64,000 nt of DNA from Defluviitaleaceae bacterium (GCA_009780585.1 WQZS01000002.1:1-64000); one strand, 5' to 3'; numbered from the stretch's first letter, positions 34,176 through 44,189 are shown. Made by a program: numbers and translations. The notes: generated by a model not told the origin, from the sequence alone.

Positions 34176-36101
34176 ATGGACGGTTTCGGTTACCGCGCTT
34201 GGTTACAGCCTTCCAAGGCGCAGCTCGGGTTTATACCGAGGTTAAAGGGCGCGAAGGACTTCGCATGGGAGGAATGTGCCCACGGGTTGGAAGCGCTTTT
34301 CGGCAGGAAGCCCACCAACCGCGGCGATTATACGATTACGCTGGAGATGTCGCCCGATCCGGCTCCCGAGGCTTATACCCTGCGCGGCGGGCCCGAGGGG
34401 TTGACCGTAACGGGCGGCTGCGAAAAAGGGCTGTTGTACGGTGTATACGGCTTGCTTTCGCGCTTGTGTTTAGGCGAACCGGTGGAGACGATGAACGTAC
34501 GGGAAAAGCCCGCCGTCAAACACCGCGTACTCAACCATTGGGACAACGCGAACGGCACGGTGGAGCGCGGTTACGCGGGAGCGTCGTTGTTTTTTAAGGA
34601 AGGGCGCATCGGGTACGATTTGGTTAGGCTAAAGGACTACGCCCGCTTGCTCGCGAACGTCGGCATCAATGAAATATGCGTCAATAACGTCAACGTCTAC
34701 CGCGACAGCGCGAAGCTGCTGACGGATGAAATGCTGCCGGACTTGGCGAAGGTGGCGGAGGTCTTCCGTCCGTTTGGTATTCGGTTGATTATCGCCGTAC
34801 ATTTTGACAGTCCCGTAATCCTTGGGGGGTTGGAAACCGCCGACCCCGCTAACGAGGTTGTCGCAAGGTTTTGGGAGGAATCCGCCGCGCGTGTGTACGA
34901 ATATGTACCCGATTTGGCGGGTTTTTTAATGAAGGCGGATTCCGAATTCCGCTCGGGGCCCGCCGCGCTGGGGCGCACACAGGACGAAGGCGCGAACGTG
35001 ATCGCCAAGGCGCTTGCCCCCTTCGGCGGGAATATCTATTGGCGCTGTTTCATATACAATTGCGCGCAGGATTGGCGCGATACGGAAACCGACCGCCCGA
35101 AAGCGGCGTACAACGAATTCCACCCGCTGGACGGCAAATTCGACGATAATGTGATCCTTCAAATCAAGCACGGGCCGTCCGACTTCCAAGTGCGCGAACC
35201 TAATTCGCCGTTGTTGGGTGCGATGACGCAAACACATCAAGGGCTCGAATTCCAAATTACGCAGGAATATACCGGCCAGCAAAAGGATTTATACGCCACC
35301 GCCGTACAATGGGAGGAAATCCTCGACACCCCCGTAACCGACGCGTGCATGACCCGCGACCTTGTGGGGCATGAGGTGACGGCCATCGTAGCCGTGTCCA
35401 ACACGGGCGCGGACGCGAACTGGACGGGGCATTTGCTGGCGCAGGCCAACCTCTACGCCTTTGGCCGTATGGCGTGGAACCCCGCCCAAACCGCCGAGCA
35501 ATTGACCCGCGATTGGGCCGCCCTTACCTTCGGGAGGGACCTTTCCTTGGTGGAGACGCTTACTTCCATGCTTTTGGAATCCCGTCACGTTTACGAAAAG
35601 TACAACGCCCCACTTGGCCTGGGCTGGATGGTGAACATCAGCCACCACTACGGCCCCAGCCCCGAAGGCTACGAATATATGAAATGGGGCACGTACCACC
35701 GCGCCACCCACACCCACATCGGCGTGGACCGTACCACCCACGGCACGGGCTACACCGCCCAATACCACAACTATGTACGCGATTTGTACGAAAGCAAGAA
35801 AACCTGCCCCGAAAAGCTGCTCCTTTTCTTCCATCGGCTGCCGTACACATACAAGCTAAAGAGCGGCCAAACACTTATCCAATATATCTACGATACCCAC
35901 TTCGAAGGCGTTGAGGATGTGAAGCGTTTCATCGGTATATGGGAATCGTTGAATGAAAAAATCCCGCAGGACGCGTATGACTCCGTGCGGGAAAGGTTTG
36001 ATATGCAGCTCGCCAACGCCCGTGAATGGCGTGATGTGATTAACAATTACTTTTACCGCATCACGGGGATACCCGACGGTAAGGGACGGAAGATATACTA
36101 G
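34176..36101 (+). CDS. Alpha-glucuronidase, GH67
   Basis: A 641-residue GH67 enzyme that removes (4-O-methyl)glucuronic acid from the ends of xylo-oligosaccharides. The N-terminal alpha/beta domain (residues 1-125) precedes a TIM barrel. Family motifs are clear: NVREKPAVKHRVLNHWDN, LMKADSEFRSGP, KHGPSDFQVREPNSPL and LEFQITQEYTG, with the acidic catalytic residues in these segments. No signal peptide, so it is cytoplasmic and works on imported oligosaccharides, consistent with the GH3 gene in the window. Start ATG 34176 with GGGGGAA upstream. The 3' end is convergent with the DUF4349 pair. Confidence 0.93.
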   Translation: MDGFGYRAWLQPSKAQLGFIPRLKGAKDFAWEECAHGLEALFGRKPTNRGDYTITLEMSPDPAPEAYTLRGGPEGLTVTGGCEKGLLYGVYGLLSRLCLGEPVETMNVREKPAVKHRVLNHWDNANGTVERGYAGASLFFKEGRIGYDLVRLKDYARLLANVGINEICVNNVNVYRDSAKLLTDEMLPDLAKVAEVFRPFGIRLIIAVHFDSPVILGGLETADPANEVVARFWEESAARVYEYVPDLAGFLMKADSEFRSGPAALGRTQDEGANVIAKALAPFGGNIYWRCFIYNCAQDWRDTETDRPKAAYNEFHPLDGKFDDNVILQIKHGPSDFQVREPNSPLLGAMTQTHQGLEFQITQEYTGQQKDLYATAVQWEEILDTPVTDACMTRDLVGHEVTAIVAVSNTGADANWTGHLLAQANLYAFGRMAWNPAQTAEQLTRDWAALTFGRDLSLVETLTSMLLESRHVYEKYNAPLGLGWMVNISHHYGPSPEGYEYMKWGTYHRATHTHIGVDRTTHGTGYTAQYHNYVRDLYESKKTCPEKLLLFFHRLPYTYKLKSGQTLIQYIYDTHFEGVEDVKRFIGIWESLNEKIPQDAYDSVRERFDMQLANAREWRDVINNYFYRITGIPDGKGRKIY

Positions 36102-36134
36102 GCTGTGTCGATTCCGGGTTAAACAGCTTACGGA

Positions 36135-37100
36135 TTAAACGGAATCCGCGTTAACCGAACGTGCGGCGGTAAATCTCCTCCGCACGTTTTTTATTATCAG
36201 GAACGCTGCCGTCCCCAACAGCCCCAACAATACCAGCGGGATCACCGCGCCGGCAAGGAATATGACAAAGTTTTGCAACGCCCGAACGGTACCGTCCACG
36301 GAATCCCCGAACGCGCCGCCGATGCGTTCGCCCAATGTGGGCGCAGCGGCAACGGGGGGTACGGCGGTGCAGGTCAGCGTTACGTTGATGGTGGAATAGG
36401 CGATTTGCCCGGCCATTTGGTTAAGTTGTGAAAGGTAGGACTCGATGGCGTGCCGCACGTTAGACAAGCGCGATTCAAGGGCTAACAGCTCGTGGATATC
36501 GGTAGCTTGGCCGATGAGGGCGAGGATGCGTTCCTCTTCGATGCGGCGCGTTTCGAGGTTACCCGCCAGATTATAGAATTGGTCGGTTACATCATCGGCC
36601 CATTGGTTGCGGCTGCGGACATCGGCAAGCGACCCGATTTGGTGCAGTACGGCTTCAAAGTGAGCGGCGGGTACGCGTAAAACGATGGTAAAGCGCGGCC
36701 AACCGAGGTTGGTCAGCATTTCGGATTCGACGTAGCCATCGACCGATGGGGTGATTTGCCGCAGGGCCGAAACGGTATCGTCGAAGCGGTCGCTTTCAAG
36801 CTCCATGTTGGCGCGTTGGATGACGTGCCTTTCGGTTGATTCGGCGATTTCCTCCCATTCGACGGTGCCGGGAGCGCCGAAATTGGCGGAGTACATATGC
36901 ACCGAATCGAATAGGGTTTCACCGCCCGCGGCATCCGCCCGGGCCATTGCTACGGCGGGCGGCGCGGGGGTAGCCATGGGCGCGGTAGCCCAATTCGCCG
37001 CCGAATCCTCCATATATCCCCGGCTGCACGCGGCGACCGCCGCCGATAACAAAACGAGCGACAGCGTTATGATAATATTCCGTACATATCTATTTTTCAT
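36135..37100 (-). CDS. DUF4349 lipoprotein
   Basis: A 321-residue DUF4349 protein. A lipobox SAAVAACS places the lipid anchor on C25. The centre has the family's long coiled-coil hairpin (RIEEERILALIGQATDIHELLALE, then RLSNVRHAIESYLSQL), and a membrane segment lies near the C-terminus (about 275-300). It is therefore tethered at both ends. Function is unknown. It overlaps the upstream paralogue by 11 bases. Confidence 0.85.
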   Translation of the reverse strand: MKNRYVRNIIITLSLVLLSAAVAACSRGYMEDSAANWATAPMATPAPPAVAMARADAAGGETLFDSVHMYSANFGAPGTVEWEEIAESTERHVIQRANMELESDRFDDTVSALRQITPSVDGYVESEMLTNLGWPRFTIVLRVPAAHFEAVLHQIGSLADVRSRNQWADDVTDQFYNLAGNLETRRIEEERILALIGQATDIHELLALESRLSNVRHAIESYLSQLNQMAGQIAYSTINVTLTCTAVPPVAAAPTLGERIGGAFGDSVDGTVRALQNFVIFLAGAVIPLVLLGLLGTAAFLIIKNVRRRFTAARSVNADSV

Positions 37101-37902
37101 TGTTGGCCTCCCCTTCCCCCGTTGCTTCGGCTTCGGCGGTTTTCAATTTCCCCGATCTCTTTTTTGCCAGCTTGATCCCCGCGAAAAGGACGACCGAACC
37201 CACCGCAAGCCATATCGTCAGCGGCAAACTCACCCGTACCATAAATACCGCAAAGTTTCCGGCACCACGTATGAAGTTATCCCATGAACGGATAAATCGA
37301 TCCGCCAAACGCCGCCCGAAGCCCGCTTGTTCGGGTCTGATGTACTCCGTTTCCTCCGTAAGCCATATGTCCATGACCACACTTTGCACGTTGGCCATGA
37401 TTTGATTCCGTCTGCCGATCAAGCGGTCGCGTTCCCACGATACGCGGGAGATGTGGTTATCGATCGCGATCAGCACATGGAGCGAATCGCTGGCCGCCAT
37501 CATGACCGACAGGCGTTCGATTTCCTGCGTTAACACCTTCAAGCGCGTTTCCAGCGAAGCCAGCTCCGCGCCCAAGTGCCACGCGTTTTCGCTTTCGGTC
37601 CTGACTTCACCCATATCACGCAATACGGCTTGCATGTGGCGGAAGGCCCATTCGTCCACCCGTCGGGTAAAATACGCCTGCCGCACGGGCCGCCCCGTAT
37701 GCGGCTCCACGTTGGTGATGTTGGCATTTAGGTCGAAGCCCGGCAAGCCGCGCATCGTTTCGAGTGCCGTTTCCAAACATTCCACCGTAATGTTAACCGA
37801 ATAATGCTGCTGTATCCGCCGCTCCGACGCCGAAACGGGCAAGGCGAAAATCAAGCACGACAATAGCAAGCATACGAATATTACAATCCGACGCATGGAC
37901 AC
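37090..37902 (-). CDS. DUF4349 membrane protein, tandem paralogue
   Basis: A 270-residue DUF4349 protein with an N-terminal signal peptide (residues 5-25, ending SAS) but no lipobox. A coiled coil (ASLETRLKVLTQEIERLSVMMAA) and a C-terminal membrane helix (about 218-242) with a basic tail follow. It is the first of two overlapping paralogues and likely partners the lipoprotein in one envelope complex. Function unknown. Confidence 0.82.
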   Translation of the reverse strand: MSMRRIVIFVCLLLSCLIFALPVSASERRIQQHYSVNITVECLETALETMRGLPGFDLNANITNVEPHTGRPVRQAYFTRRVDEWAFRHMQAVLRDMGEVRTESENAWHLGAELASLETRLKVLTQEIERLSVMMAASDSLHVLIAIDNHISRVSWERDRLIGRRNQIMANVQSVVMDIWLTEETEYIRPEQAGFGRRLADRFIRSWDNFIRGAGNFAVFMVRVSLPLTIWLAVGSVVLFAGIKLAKKRSGKLKTAEAEATGEGEANNEK

Positions 37903-37971
37903 ACCTCGCTTTCACATTCCCTTTACATACATAACGTAGTCTACCGTGCGGCGTTCCGTATCCGCGGATAA

Positions 37972-39261
37972 TTATTCGATTTCGTTCTCCGTTTTTTTTG
38001 TGGCCTCCACCACGCACACCTCCGCGCGGCGTTGGTCGGCCTGCGTTACGGTTACCGTCAGTTTTCCGTGCGTAAAGCTGTCCCCCACTTCGGGGATGCG
38101 TCCCAATGTATCCATGATCCAGCCGCCTACCGTGGACAAGTGGGCGGTTTCTTCCTCGTCTTCTTCCAGGTCGAAGTATTCGAACATCTTGCTGATATCG
38201 GCGGAGCAATCGATTTGGTGCTTGCCGTCTTCCAATTTAATGAATTCCTCGATGACCTCGTCGTTTTCGTCGTAAATGTCGCCCACCAATTGCTCGAGGA
38301 TGTCCTCCATCGTGACGAGCCCTTCCGTACCGCCGTATTCGTCTATCACGATGGCCATGTGGCTCTTGGCTTTTTTGAGGATGCCCAATAAATCGCGCAC
38401 GCGGGCCGTCGGCGCGGCATACACCGGCGGTACGATGATGTCCTCCAAGGGATAATTTTCGTCGGCCATACACTTGAGGAAGTCGCGTATGTGGACGACT
38501 CCGTGTATGTGATCCGGCGATTCCTCATATACGGGCAAGCGCGAATACCCCGACTCCATAAAGATATCCGCCATTTGCTCCAGCGTCGAATCCTTGGGGA
38601 TGCCCGCGATATTGACCCGCGGCGTAAGGATGTCCTCCGCGCGCAGGTCGTTAAACTCGATGGCGTTGGAGATTAACAACGAATCCGCTTCGCTGATATC
38701 GCCGTCGTTTTCGGCTTCTTCCACGCGGAACAACAGCTCCTGCCCGATCAACGCCCTTTCATCTTCTTCATTCGTCTCTTCCTTTTTGATCAACGCGTTG
38801 CTTAATCCCTTGCGCAGCTTAGCGATCAATCGGTTGACGGGCTTAAGCAACGTCATCAGCAAATTTAAAAACGGCGCGCAAAACATCGCCGCGCGTTCGG
38901 GCGATTCCTTTGCCACGCTCTTGGGGAAAATATCGGTCAACACCACCACAACGGCGGTGATGACGATAGCGGAAATCCAGGGCCCGTGTTCCTCCCCCGC
39001 CAGCCGCACGAAAAAGACGACGCCCACCGTAGCCGCCGTTATCGCCACGATATTGTTGCATATCAGCAGCGTGGAGAGCAATTCGTCGAATCGTTCATGC
39101 ATCGAAAGCACCAGCGACGCGCGCTTGCTGCCGTTTTCGCCCATCGTCTTGACACGCGGGCGCGACAACGCCGAAAACGCCATCTCCGCCGCACTAAAAA
39201 AAGTCCCAAGAAAAAGCAGGGACATCAAAACGATGAGGTAGATAATAATATCGGGATTCAT
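37972..39261 (-). CDS. CNNM/CorC-HlyC family membrane protein
   Basis: A 429-residue protein. Residues 1-190 are the DUF21/CNNM transmembrane domain (LFLGTFFSAAEMAFSALSRPRV). A CBS-domain pair (about 205-330, including VNIAGIPKDS and RLPVYEESPDHIHGVVHIRDFL) and a C-terminal CorC_HlyC domain with GWIMDTLGRIPEVGD follow. The family transports or regulates magnesium and other divalent cations; it is often mislabelled haemolysin. It precedes the DUF4349 pair on the same strand with a 69-base gap. Confidence 0.92.
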   Translation of the reverse strand: MNPDIIIYLIVLMSLLFLGTFFSAAEMAFSALSRPRVKTMGENGSKRASLVLSMHERFDELLSTLLICNNIVAITAATVGVVFFVRLAGEEHGPWISAIVITAVVVVLTDIFPKSVAKESPERAAMFCAPFLNLLMTLLKPVNRLIAKLRKGLSNALIKKEETNEEDERALIGQELLFRVEEAENDGDISEADSLLISNAIEFNDLRAEDILTPRVNIAGIPKDSTLEQMADIFMESGYSRLPVYEESPDHIHGVVHIRDFLKCMADENYPLEDIIVPPVYAAPTARVRDLLGILKKAKSHMAIVIDEYGGTEGLVTMEDILEQLVGDIYDENDEVIEEFIKLEDGKHQIDCSADISKMFEYFDLEEDEEETAHLSTVGGWIMDTLGRIPEVGDSFTHGKLTVTVTQADQRRAEVCVVEATKKTENEIE

Positions 39262-39350
39262 GAAAAAGTTTCCCCTTAGGATTAACCGCTTGTATAACGA
39301 ATAGTATACGCCAAACTTACGGTTTTTACAAACAAAGGGTATGGAGTACG

Positions 39351-39728
39351 TTAATCCAAATGCCGCGTCATCTGTTTATAGATCATATCCGCCAAGCCGA
39401 TGCCCCCCGCCGCCGCCGCGTCCTTAGAAACCTGCTCGTCCATCATTTCGGTGAAAATCTTCTCCGCGTGGCTTTTGGGGATGAAGCTGTTTTCGTTGAG
39501 GGTGGTCCTGCGCATTTCGCGGAACATGATTTGCAGGAAGTAGGATTCGAACATTTCCGCGGCGTGGCGTATTTCAGCACGGTCAATGGCGTTTTCGCTT
39601 GTGGGGTTGGTGCGGTTCTCCACCGCTTGGGCGAAAATATTTTGGAAACGTCCCAACTCCGCTTCGTGTTGGTTCTGGCTGACGGCGAAGTCCCTAAACT
39701 GCGCGTTGTATGAGCCTATGATTTCCAT
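39351..39728 (-). CDS. Flagellar rod-binding protein, FlgJ N-terminal domain
   Basis: A 125-residue protein matching only the rod-binding domain of FlgJ: AEMFESYFLQIMFREMRRTT and SFIPKSHAEKIFTEMMDEQ. The muramidase domain of proteobacterial FlgJ is absent, as is usual in Firmicutes. It caps rod assembly. It ends the mbl-flhO-flhP-like run, 7 bases after the FlgG-type gene. Confidence 0.88.
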   Translation of the reverse strand: MEIIGSYNAQFRDFAVSQNQHEAELGRFQNIFAQAVENRTNPTSENAIDRAEIRHAAEMFESYFLQIMFREMRRTTLNENSFIPKSHAEKIFTEMMDEQVSKDAAAAGGIGLADMIYKQMTRHLD

Positions 39729-39735
39729 GGGTTAT

Positions 39736-40557
39736 TTACCTCTTCAGGTTATTGGCGGTTTGGAGCATTTCGTCGGAAGTGGTGATCGCGCGGGAGTTCA
39801 AGTCGAACGCGCGCTGGGCTACGATGAGGTTGACCATTTCCTCGGCGACTTGTACGTTGGACATTTCCAGGTAGCCTTGGATGATGCGGCTGATACGGGC
39901 GGTTTCGCCTTCATATTCGGCAAGGGCCGGGCCGGAGGCGATCGTTTCCATAAACAGGTTTTGGCCTTGGGCCTCCAAGCCTTGCGGGTTGGAGAATTGG
40001 TAGATGGCGAATTGGTAACCCAGGTCGAACATTTCACCAAACCGATCGACATAGCGGAACACGCCGAAATCGTCGATGCTGATGTCCCGCGCGGAGATAT
40101 CGCCGGGGATTTCGATCACTTCGCCGTCCGTACTCATGATGGGGTAACCTTCGGAAGTGGCAAGGATCAACGTGCCGTCTTCCGCGGGCATTAACTTAAA
40201 CGTGCCGTCGCGGGTAAAGAAGTATTCGCCGAAGTTCGAACGCACGCGGAACCACCCGTCGCCTTCGATGGCGATGTCGGTATGGTTGTCGGTACGTTGC
40301 AACGGCCCCTGCATGAAGATGCGCGATACCGCCATGGGCCGCACGCCGTGGCCCACTTGCAAATTAACCGGGCGGCCCGTCATGTTGACGGGGTCGAGGT
40401 CGGCGCGCTTCATCGTTTCATATAGGAGAGATTTGAACTCGATCCGTTCACGCTTAAACCCCGTGGTGTTGACGTTGGCTAAATTGTTGGAGATATTATC
40501 GATTTGCAACATTTGGCTCGACATACCGGACGCCGCCGTCCAAAGTGATCTCATCAT
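39736..40557 (-). CDS. Flagellar basal-body rod protein FlgG-type (FlhP-like)
   Basis: A 273-residue distal-rod or hook-type protein. The N-terminal LWTAASGMSSQMLQIDNISNN and the C-terminal ANNLKR segment with YLEMSNVQVAEEMVNLI form the family's terminal coiled-coil pair. The central part carries the rod beta-domain. It follows a paralogous rod gene and sits downstream of mbl, as flhO-flhP do in Bacillus. Confidence 0.92.
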   Translation of the reverse strand: MMRSLWTAASGMSSQMLQIDNISNNLANVNTTGFKRERIEFKSLLYETMKRADLDPVNMTGRPVNLQVGHGVRPMAVSRIFMQGPLQRTDNHTDIAIEGDGWFRVRSNFGEYFFTRDGTFKLMPAEDGTLILATSEGYPIMSTDGEVIEIPGDISARDISIDDFGVFRYVDRFGEMFDLGYQFAIYQFSNPQGLEAQGQNLFMETIASGPALAEYEGETARISRIIQGYLEMSNVQVAEEMVNLIVAQRAFDLNSRAITTSDEMLQTANNLKR

Positions 40558-40577
40558 ATTAAATTACCCCTTTCTTA

Positions 40578-41348
40578 TTAACGGCCCGCGATATCATTGA
40601 CCGCCCGTTGCAGGGTTTGGTCCTGCACCGTGATCATGCGCGAATTCGTTTCGAACGCGCGGGAGAGCGCGATCATCTGCACCATTTCGTTTACGATGTT
40701 GGAGTTGGAATTTTCCAGGAAGCCCTGGTGTACACGCCCCCTAAACCCTTCGCGGACGGAATCCTCCGTGGTGCGGAAGAGGTTATCCTCCATTTTGCGC
40801 AGGGAATGAAGGTCGGTAAAGGTCGTAAGCAACAAGGTATCCACGTATTCGCCGTTGACGTAGATGCGTCCGCTTTCGCCGATGGACGCGATGCCGTCGG
40901 GCAACACGATATCCCCGCCCATCCCCTGCACCCGTCCGCCCTCGGCGGTCAGCAGCATCCCGTTAAACAGGGTGAATGAGCCGTCACGGGTGAAAAGCTC
41001 CTCGCCGTTATGGTTGACGACGAAGAAGCCTTGCCCTTGCAAAGCCAAATCAAAGGGCGACCCCGTCTGCCGGAACGCGCCCTGCGTCCAATCGGTAAAC
41101 ACGTCGTCTATGAATACGCCCGGCGCCACCGGCCCGATGGGCCTGTAGTGGAACAGCCGCAGACCCGGCAGGTTCCACGGGTCGCGGTCGTTTAACCGGT
41201 TCATCATCAATTCGGAAAACTGGTGCGACACGACATGGTCGCGTTTGAAGGATGTGGTATCCGCGTTTGCCATGTTGTTGGTTATGACATCCATACGCTG
41301 CATGTTGGTGATCATACCCAGCGCGGAAGTATACAGGCCTCGGATCAT
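40578..41348 (-). CDS. Flagellar hook-basal body protein, FlgF-type (FlhO-like)
   Basis: A 256-residue rod protein, paralogue of the downstream gene. It begins GLYTSALGMITNMQRMDVITNN and ends with LENSNSNIVNEMVQMIALSRAFETN, the conserved N- and C-terminal halves of the flagellar rod coiled coil. It lies 29 bases after mbl and likely shares its transcript. With only three flagellar genes here, most of the flagellar regulon must lie elsewhere. Confidence 0.9.
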   Translation of the reverse strand: MIRGLYTSALGMITNMQRMDVITNNMANADTTSFKRDHVVSHQFSELMMNRLNDRDPWNLPGLRLFHYRPIGPVAPGVFIDDVFTDWTQGAFRQTGSPFDLALQGQGFFVVNHNGEELFTRDGSFTLFNGMLLTAEGGRVQGMGGDIVLPDGIASIGESGRIYVNGEYVDTLLLTTFTDLHSLRKMEDNLFRTTEDSVREGFRGRVHQGFLENSNSNIVNEMVQMIALSRAFETNSRMITVQDQTLQRAVNDIAGR

Positions 41349-41377
41349 ATGTAGCCCCCTAAATGCTTGCTACATGT

Positions 41378-42391
41378 TTATCGTCTGTATGGGTCCGTAA
41401 GGTTAATCTTCCCCGCGGAAACGTATTCGATATATTTTCCCGTACCTACCGCTACGCAATTGACCGCTTCCTCGGCGATGACGGTGTGTATGCCCGTACG
41501 TTCGGCCAGCAGCTTGTCCAGCCCGTACAAGAGGCTTCCGCCGCCCGTCATTACGATGCCGCGGTCGGCGATGTCGGAGGCCAGTTCCGGCGGGGTACGT
41601 TCCAGCACTTGATGCACCGCTTCGATGACGGTGGATACGGATTCGTGCAGGGCTTCCATCATTTCTTCGGAGGTGATATTAATCGTTTTGGGCAGGCCCG
41701 TAACCAGGTTGCGGCCGCGGATGTCCATGCTGACCGACGTCAGGCGGGGGTATGCCGTGCCGACGTTCATCTTCAAATCCTCCGCTGTGCGCTCGCCGAT
41801 GAGCAGGTTGTGCCTGCGGCGCATGTAGCGCACGATGGCTTCGTCGAAGTGGTCGCCCGCGATCTTGACGGAGGATTTCTCAACGGTGCCGCCAAGGGAA
41901 ATGACCGCGATATCGGTCGTGCCGCCGCCGATATCCACCACCATACTGCCGCAAGCGCGCGCGATATCGATGCCCGCGCCGATAGCCGCGGCGATCGGTT
42001 CCTCGATGACGAAAACCTGGCGCGCGCCCGCTTGTCGGGCGGCGTCCTCCACGGCGCGGCGTTCCACTTCGGTTACGTTGGAAGGTACGCATATGGCGAT
42101 GCGGGGCTTGCGCATAAGCGGACGCCCCACGGCCTTGTTAATAAAATACTTGAGCATTTTTTCGGTTATGTGATAGTCGGAAATGACGCCCTCGCGCAGG
42201 GGGCGGATGGCCACGATGTTGCCGGGCGTACGCCCCAACATACTGCGCGCCTCCTCGCCCACCGCCAATATCGTGTCGGTATTTTTATCGATGGCGACCA
42301 CGGCGGGTTCCTTTAATACCGTACCCTGCCCGCGGATGAACACGATGACGGAGGCCGTACCCAAGTCTATGCCGATGTCCGTGCTGAACAT
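41378..42391 (-). CDS. mbl: Rod shape-determining protein, MreB/Mbl family
   Basis: A 337-residue bacterial actin. Nucleotide-binding motifs are visible: phosphate 1 DIGIDLGTASVIVF, phosphate 2 MVVDIGGGTTDIAVISLGG and the adenosine motif IVMTGGGSLLYG. It polymerises along the membrane to direct lateral wall synthesis. The adjacency to flhO/flhP-like genes points to Mbl rather than MreB proper, which would sit with mreC and mreD. No mreCD is present here. Preceded by the Na/Pi cotransporter gene on the same strand. Confidence 0.92.
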   Translation of the reverse strand: MFSTDIGIDLGTASVIVFIRGQGTVLKEPAVVAIDKNTDTILAVGEEARSMLGRTPGNIVAIRPLREGVISDYHITEKMLKYFINKAVGRPLMRKPRIAICVPSNVTEVERRAVEDAARQAGARQVFVIEEPIAAAIGAGIDIARACGSMVVDIGGGTTDIAVISLGGTVEKSSVKIAGDHFDEAIVRYMRRRHNLLIGERTAEDLKMNVGTAYPRLTSVSMDIRGRNLVTGLPKTINITSEEMMEALHESVSTVIEAVHQVLERTPPELASDIADRGIVMTGGGSLLYGLDKLLAERTGIHTVIAEEAVNCVAVGTGKYIEYVSAGKINLTDPYRR

Positions 42392-42412
42392 ACATACCCT
42401 CCTTTGGCGTCC

Positions 42413-44035
42413 CTAAATCAATGCCGCGATATCCTTCGCGTGTTCCGCGCCTTTTTCCAAGCGTTTGATCATGTCGGAAAAGGCGGCAAGGCTTTCGGGT
42501 TTAAGGTTCCCGCCTTTAAACCGCTCCATGTGGTTTTCCACACAGGCGGATTTGATCGATTTGATGATCTTGCGCTGTGATTTGAGCATGGGCAGTTTTG
42601 AATCGTCGTCATTTTCATATGCCGCCAAGGCTTCGTTTACGACGCCGTTGCATACGTCCGACAGCATCTTCAATTCATTAAGTTCCGTCTCGGAAAAGAT
42701 GATGCCGTTTTCGTTCATCCGATTTTTGGTCCGCACCATCTTTTCCGCACATTCGCCGACCTTACCCATTTCCAACAGGACGGTCAGCATTTTTTGGATG
42801 CGTTCATCGTCCTGGGTCGTCGCCGCGTGGCTGTTCGCCTCAATAAGTTTCGCCTTTATTTTACGTTTTAAGTATTCGATGGTTTTTACATAACCGCGCG
42901 ATTGTTTCGCCTTATCGGCGTCATTTTCGAAGAACGCTTCGGTGGAAAGGCGGAAGCTCTCGTTTGCGATCCTGCCCATGCGGACGGTTTCCAGTTTCGC
43001 GTTGTTTGCGGTTATCAACGCGTCCGCGGAGGACCCCACCATGGGGGTACCCAAATACAGGAGCTTGCGCTCATACGTACCGTCGGGAGCATCGGCCTTG
43101 ATGGGGACGATCCTTTCCATCAGGCGGGCGATATAGGAAACGAAGGGTAAGAGCAGGAACATCGTGGCGAAGTTGTACAGCGTATGGAACATGGCGACCT
43201 GCCTTGCAGGCCCCGCCCATGTTTCCGTAAACCATACCAATATCCCCGGGAACACATAGATCAACGTGCCGAACACCGCCGACCCGATGACGTCGTACAT
43301 GATATGGAACAGCGCGGCCCGCTTCGATTCGCGGTTGGCGGGGATCGACGCGATTACCGTGGTGATGCTCGTGCCGATGTTGGTGCCCAGGATGATAAAC
43401 GCCGACGTCTCGAAGGGGATCGGTACGCCGCTGAGGTGCAGCGTAACCAGTAAGCCCGTTGTGGCGGACGAACTTTGGATGATCGCGGTAAAAACGAAAC
43501 CCGCCAGCAGCGCCATAAACGGATTGCTGAAAGCCGTAAGGAACGCGTTGAAACCGGGCTGCTGCGCCAAATCCTTAAACGGCCCGCCCATCACCGACAC
43601 GCCGAAAAATAAAACACCGAACCCCAATATTATGAAGCCGGTGTTTTTTACGCTTGCCTTCTTAAAGAATAAATACGTGATTGCGCCTACGAAGATAAAG
43701 AACGGCGCGAAGGTATCCAGCCGAAAAGCGATCAATTGCGCGCTGAAGGTAGTCCCCACATTCGCGCCCATAATAATCCCGATGGCTTGCGTCAAGTTCA
43801 TCATGCCGGAATTGACGAAGCTGACGGTCATAATCGTGGTGGCCGTGGAGGAATTGATCACGATCGTCGCTAATATCCCCACGATAACGCCGAAAAATCG
43901 ATTGCTCGTCGCTTTCCTTAGGATAAATTGCATACGGTCGCCCGCGACGACCTCCAGTCCGCTCGACATCATCCTCATGCCGTACAGGAACAAACCCAAA
44001 CCGCCAGAAACCAACAATATTTCCCTCAGACCCAT
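42413..44035 (-). CDS. Na+/phosphate cotransporter family protein (NptA-like)
   Basis: A 540-residue protein. The N-terminal 320 residues contain two inverted Na/Pi repeats with QSSSATTGLL-type and NSSTATTIMTVSFV signatures (residues about 60-75 and 185-195). The C-terminal 200 residues are helical and PhoU-like. It would import phosphate with sodium and may sense it through the PhoU-like domain. It ends 21 bases before mbl, divergent from mazEF. Confidence 0.92.
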   Translation of the reverse strand: MGLREILLVSGGLGLFLYGMRMMSSGLEVVAGDRMQFILRKATSNRFFGVIVGILATIVINSSTATTIMTVSFVNSGMMNLTQAIGIIMGANVGTTFSAQLIAFRLDTFAPFFIFVGAITYLFFKKASVKNTGFIILGFGVLFFGVSVMGGPFKDLAQQPGFNAFLTAFSNPFMALLAGFVFTAIIQSSSATTGLLVTLHLSGVPIPFETSAFIILGTNIGTSITTVIASIPANRESKRAALFHIMYDVIGSAVFGTLIYVFPGILVWFTETWAGPARQVAMFHTLYNFATMFLLLPFVSYIARLMERIVPIKADAPDGTYERKLLYLGTPMVGSSADALITANNAKLETVRMGRIANESFRLSTEAFFENDADKAKQSRGYVKTIEYLKRKIKAKLIEANSHAATTQDDERIQKMLTVLLEMGKVGECAEKMVRTKNRMNENGIIFSETELNELKMLSDVCNGVVNEALAAYENDDDSKLPMLKSQRKIIKSIKSACVENHMERFKGGNLKPESLAAFSDMIKRLEKGAEHAKDIAALI

Positions 44036-44132
44036 TATATCCCCCGCGCAAATCCGTCATCGTATTTATTTTTTTACTTCACCACACAATAACAGAATAG
44101 GAGAAAAATGTCACGATATCGTAACAAATGCC

Positions 44133-44161
44133 TTGACGCGCGTAGATACGCGGGATATACT
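44133..44161 (+). promoter_or_regulatory. mazEF promoter with palindromic operator
   Basis: TTGACG (44133-44138), 17-base spacer, TATACT (44156-44161). The spacer contains a perfect palindrome CGCGTA-ga-TACGCG (44139-44152), and another, ACGATATCGT, lies upstream at 44113-44122. Both suit autoregulation by the MazE dimer or the MazEF complex. Confidence 0.75.
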
Positions 44162-44189
44162 CCAACAAAAATATCAAGGAGCACCGATT

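Noticed and set aside
41363..42316. 317-codon plus-strand frame antisense to mbl
   Set aside because: The sense strand encodes a full bacterial actin; the antisense product has no recognised features.
43266..44189. N-terminal extension of the mazE frame
   Set aside because: It is antisense to the Na/Pi cotransporter gene; the promoter at 44133 and AAGGAG before 44190 fix the real start.
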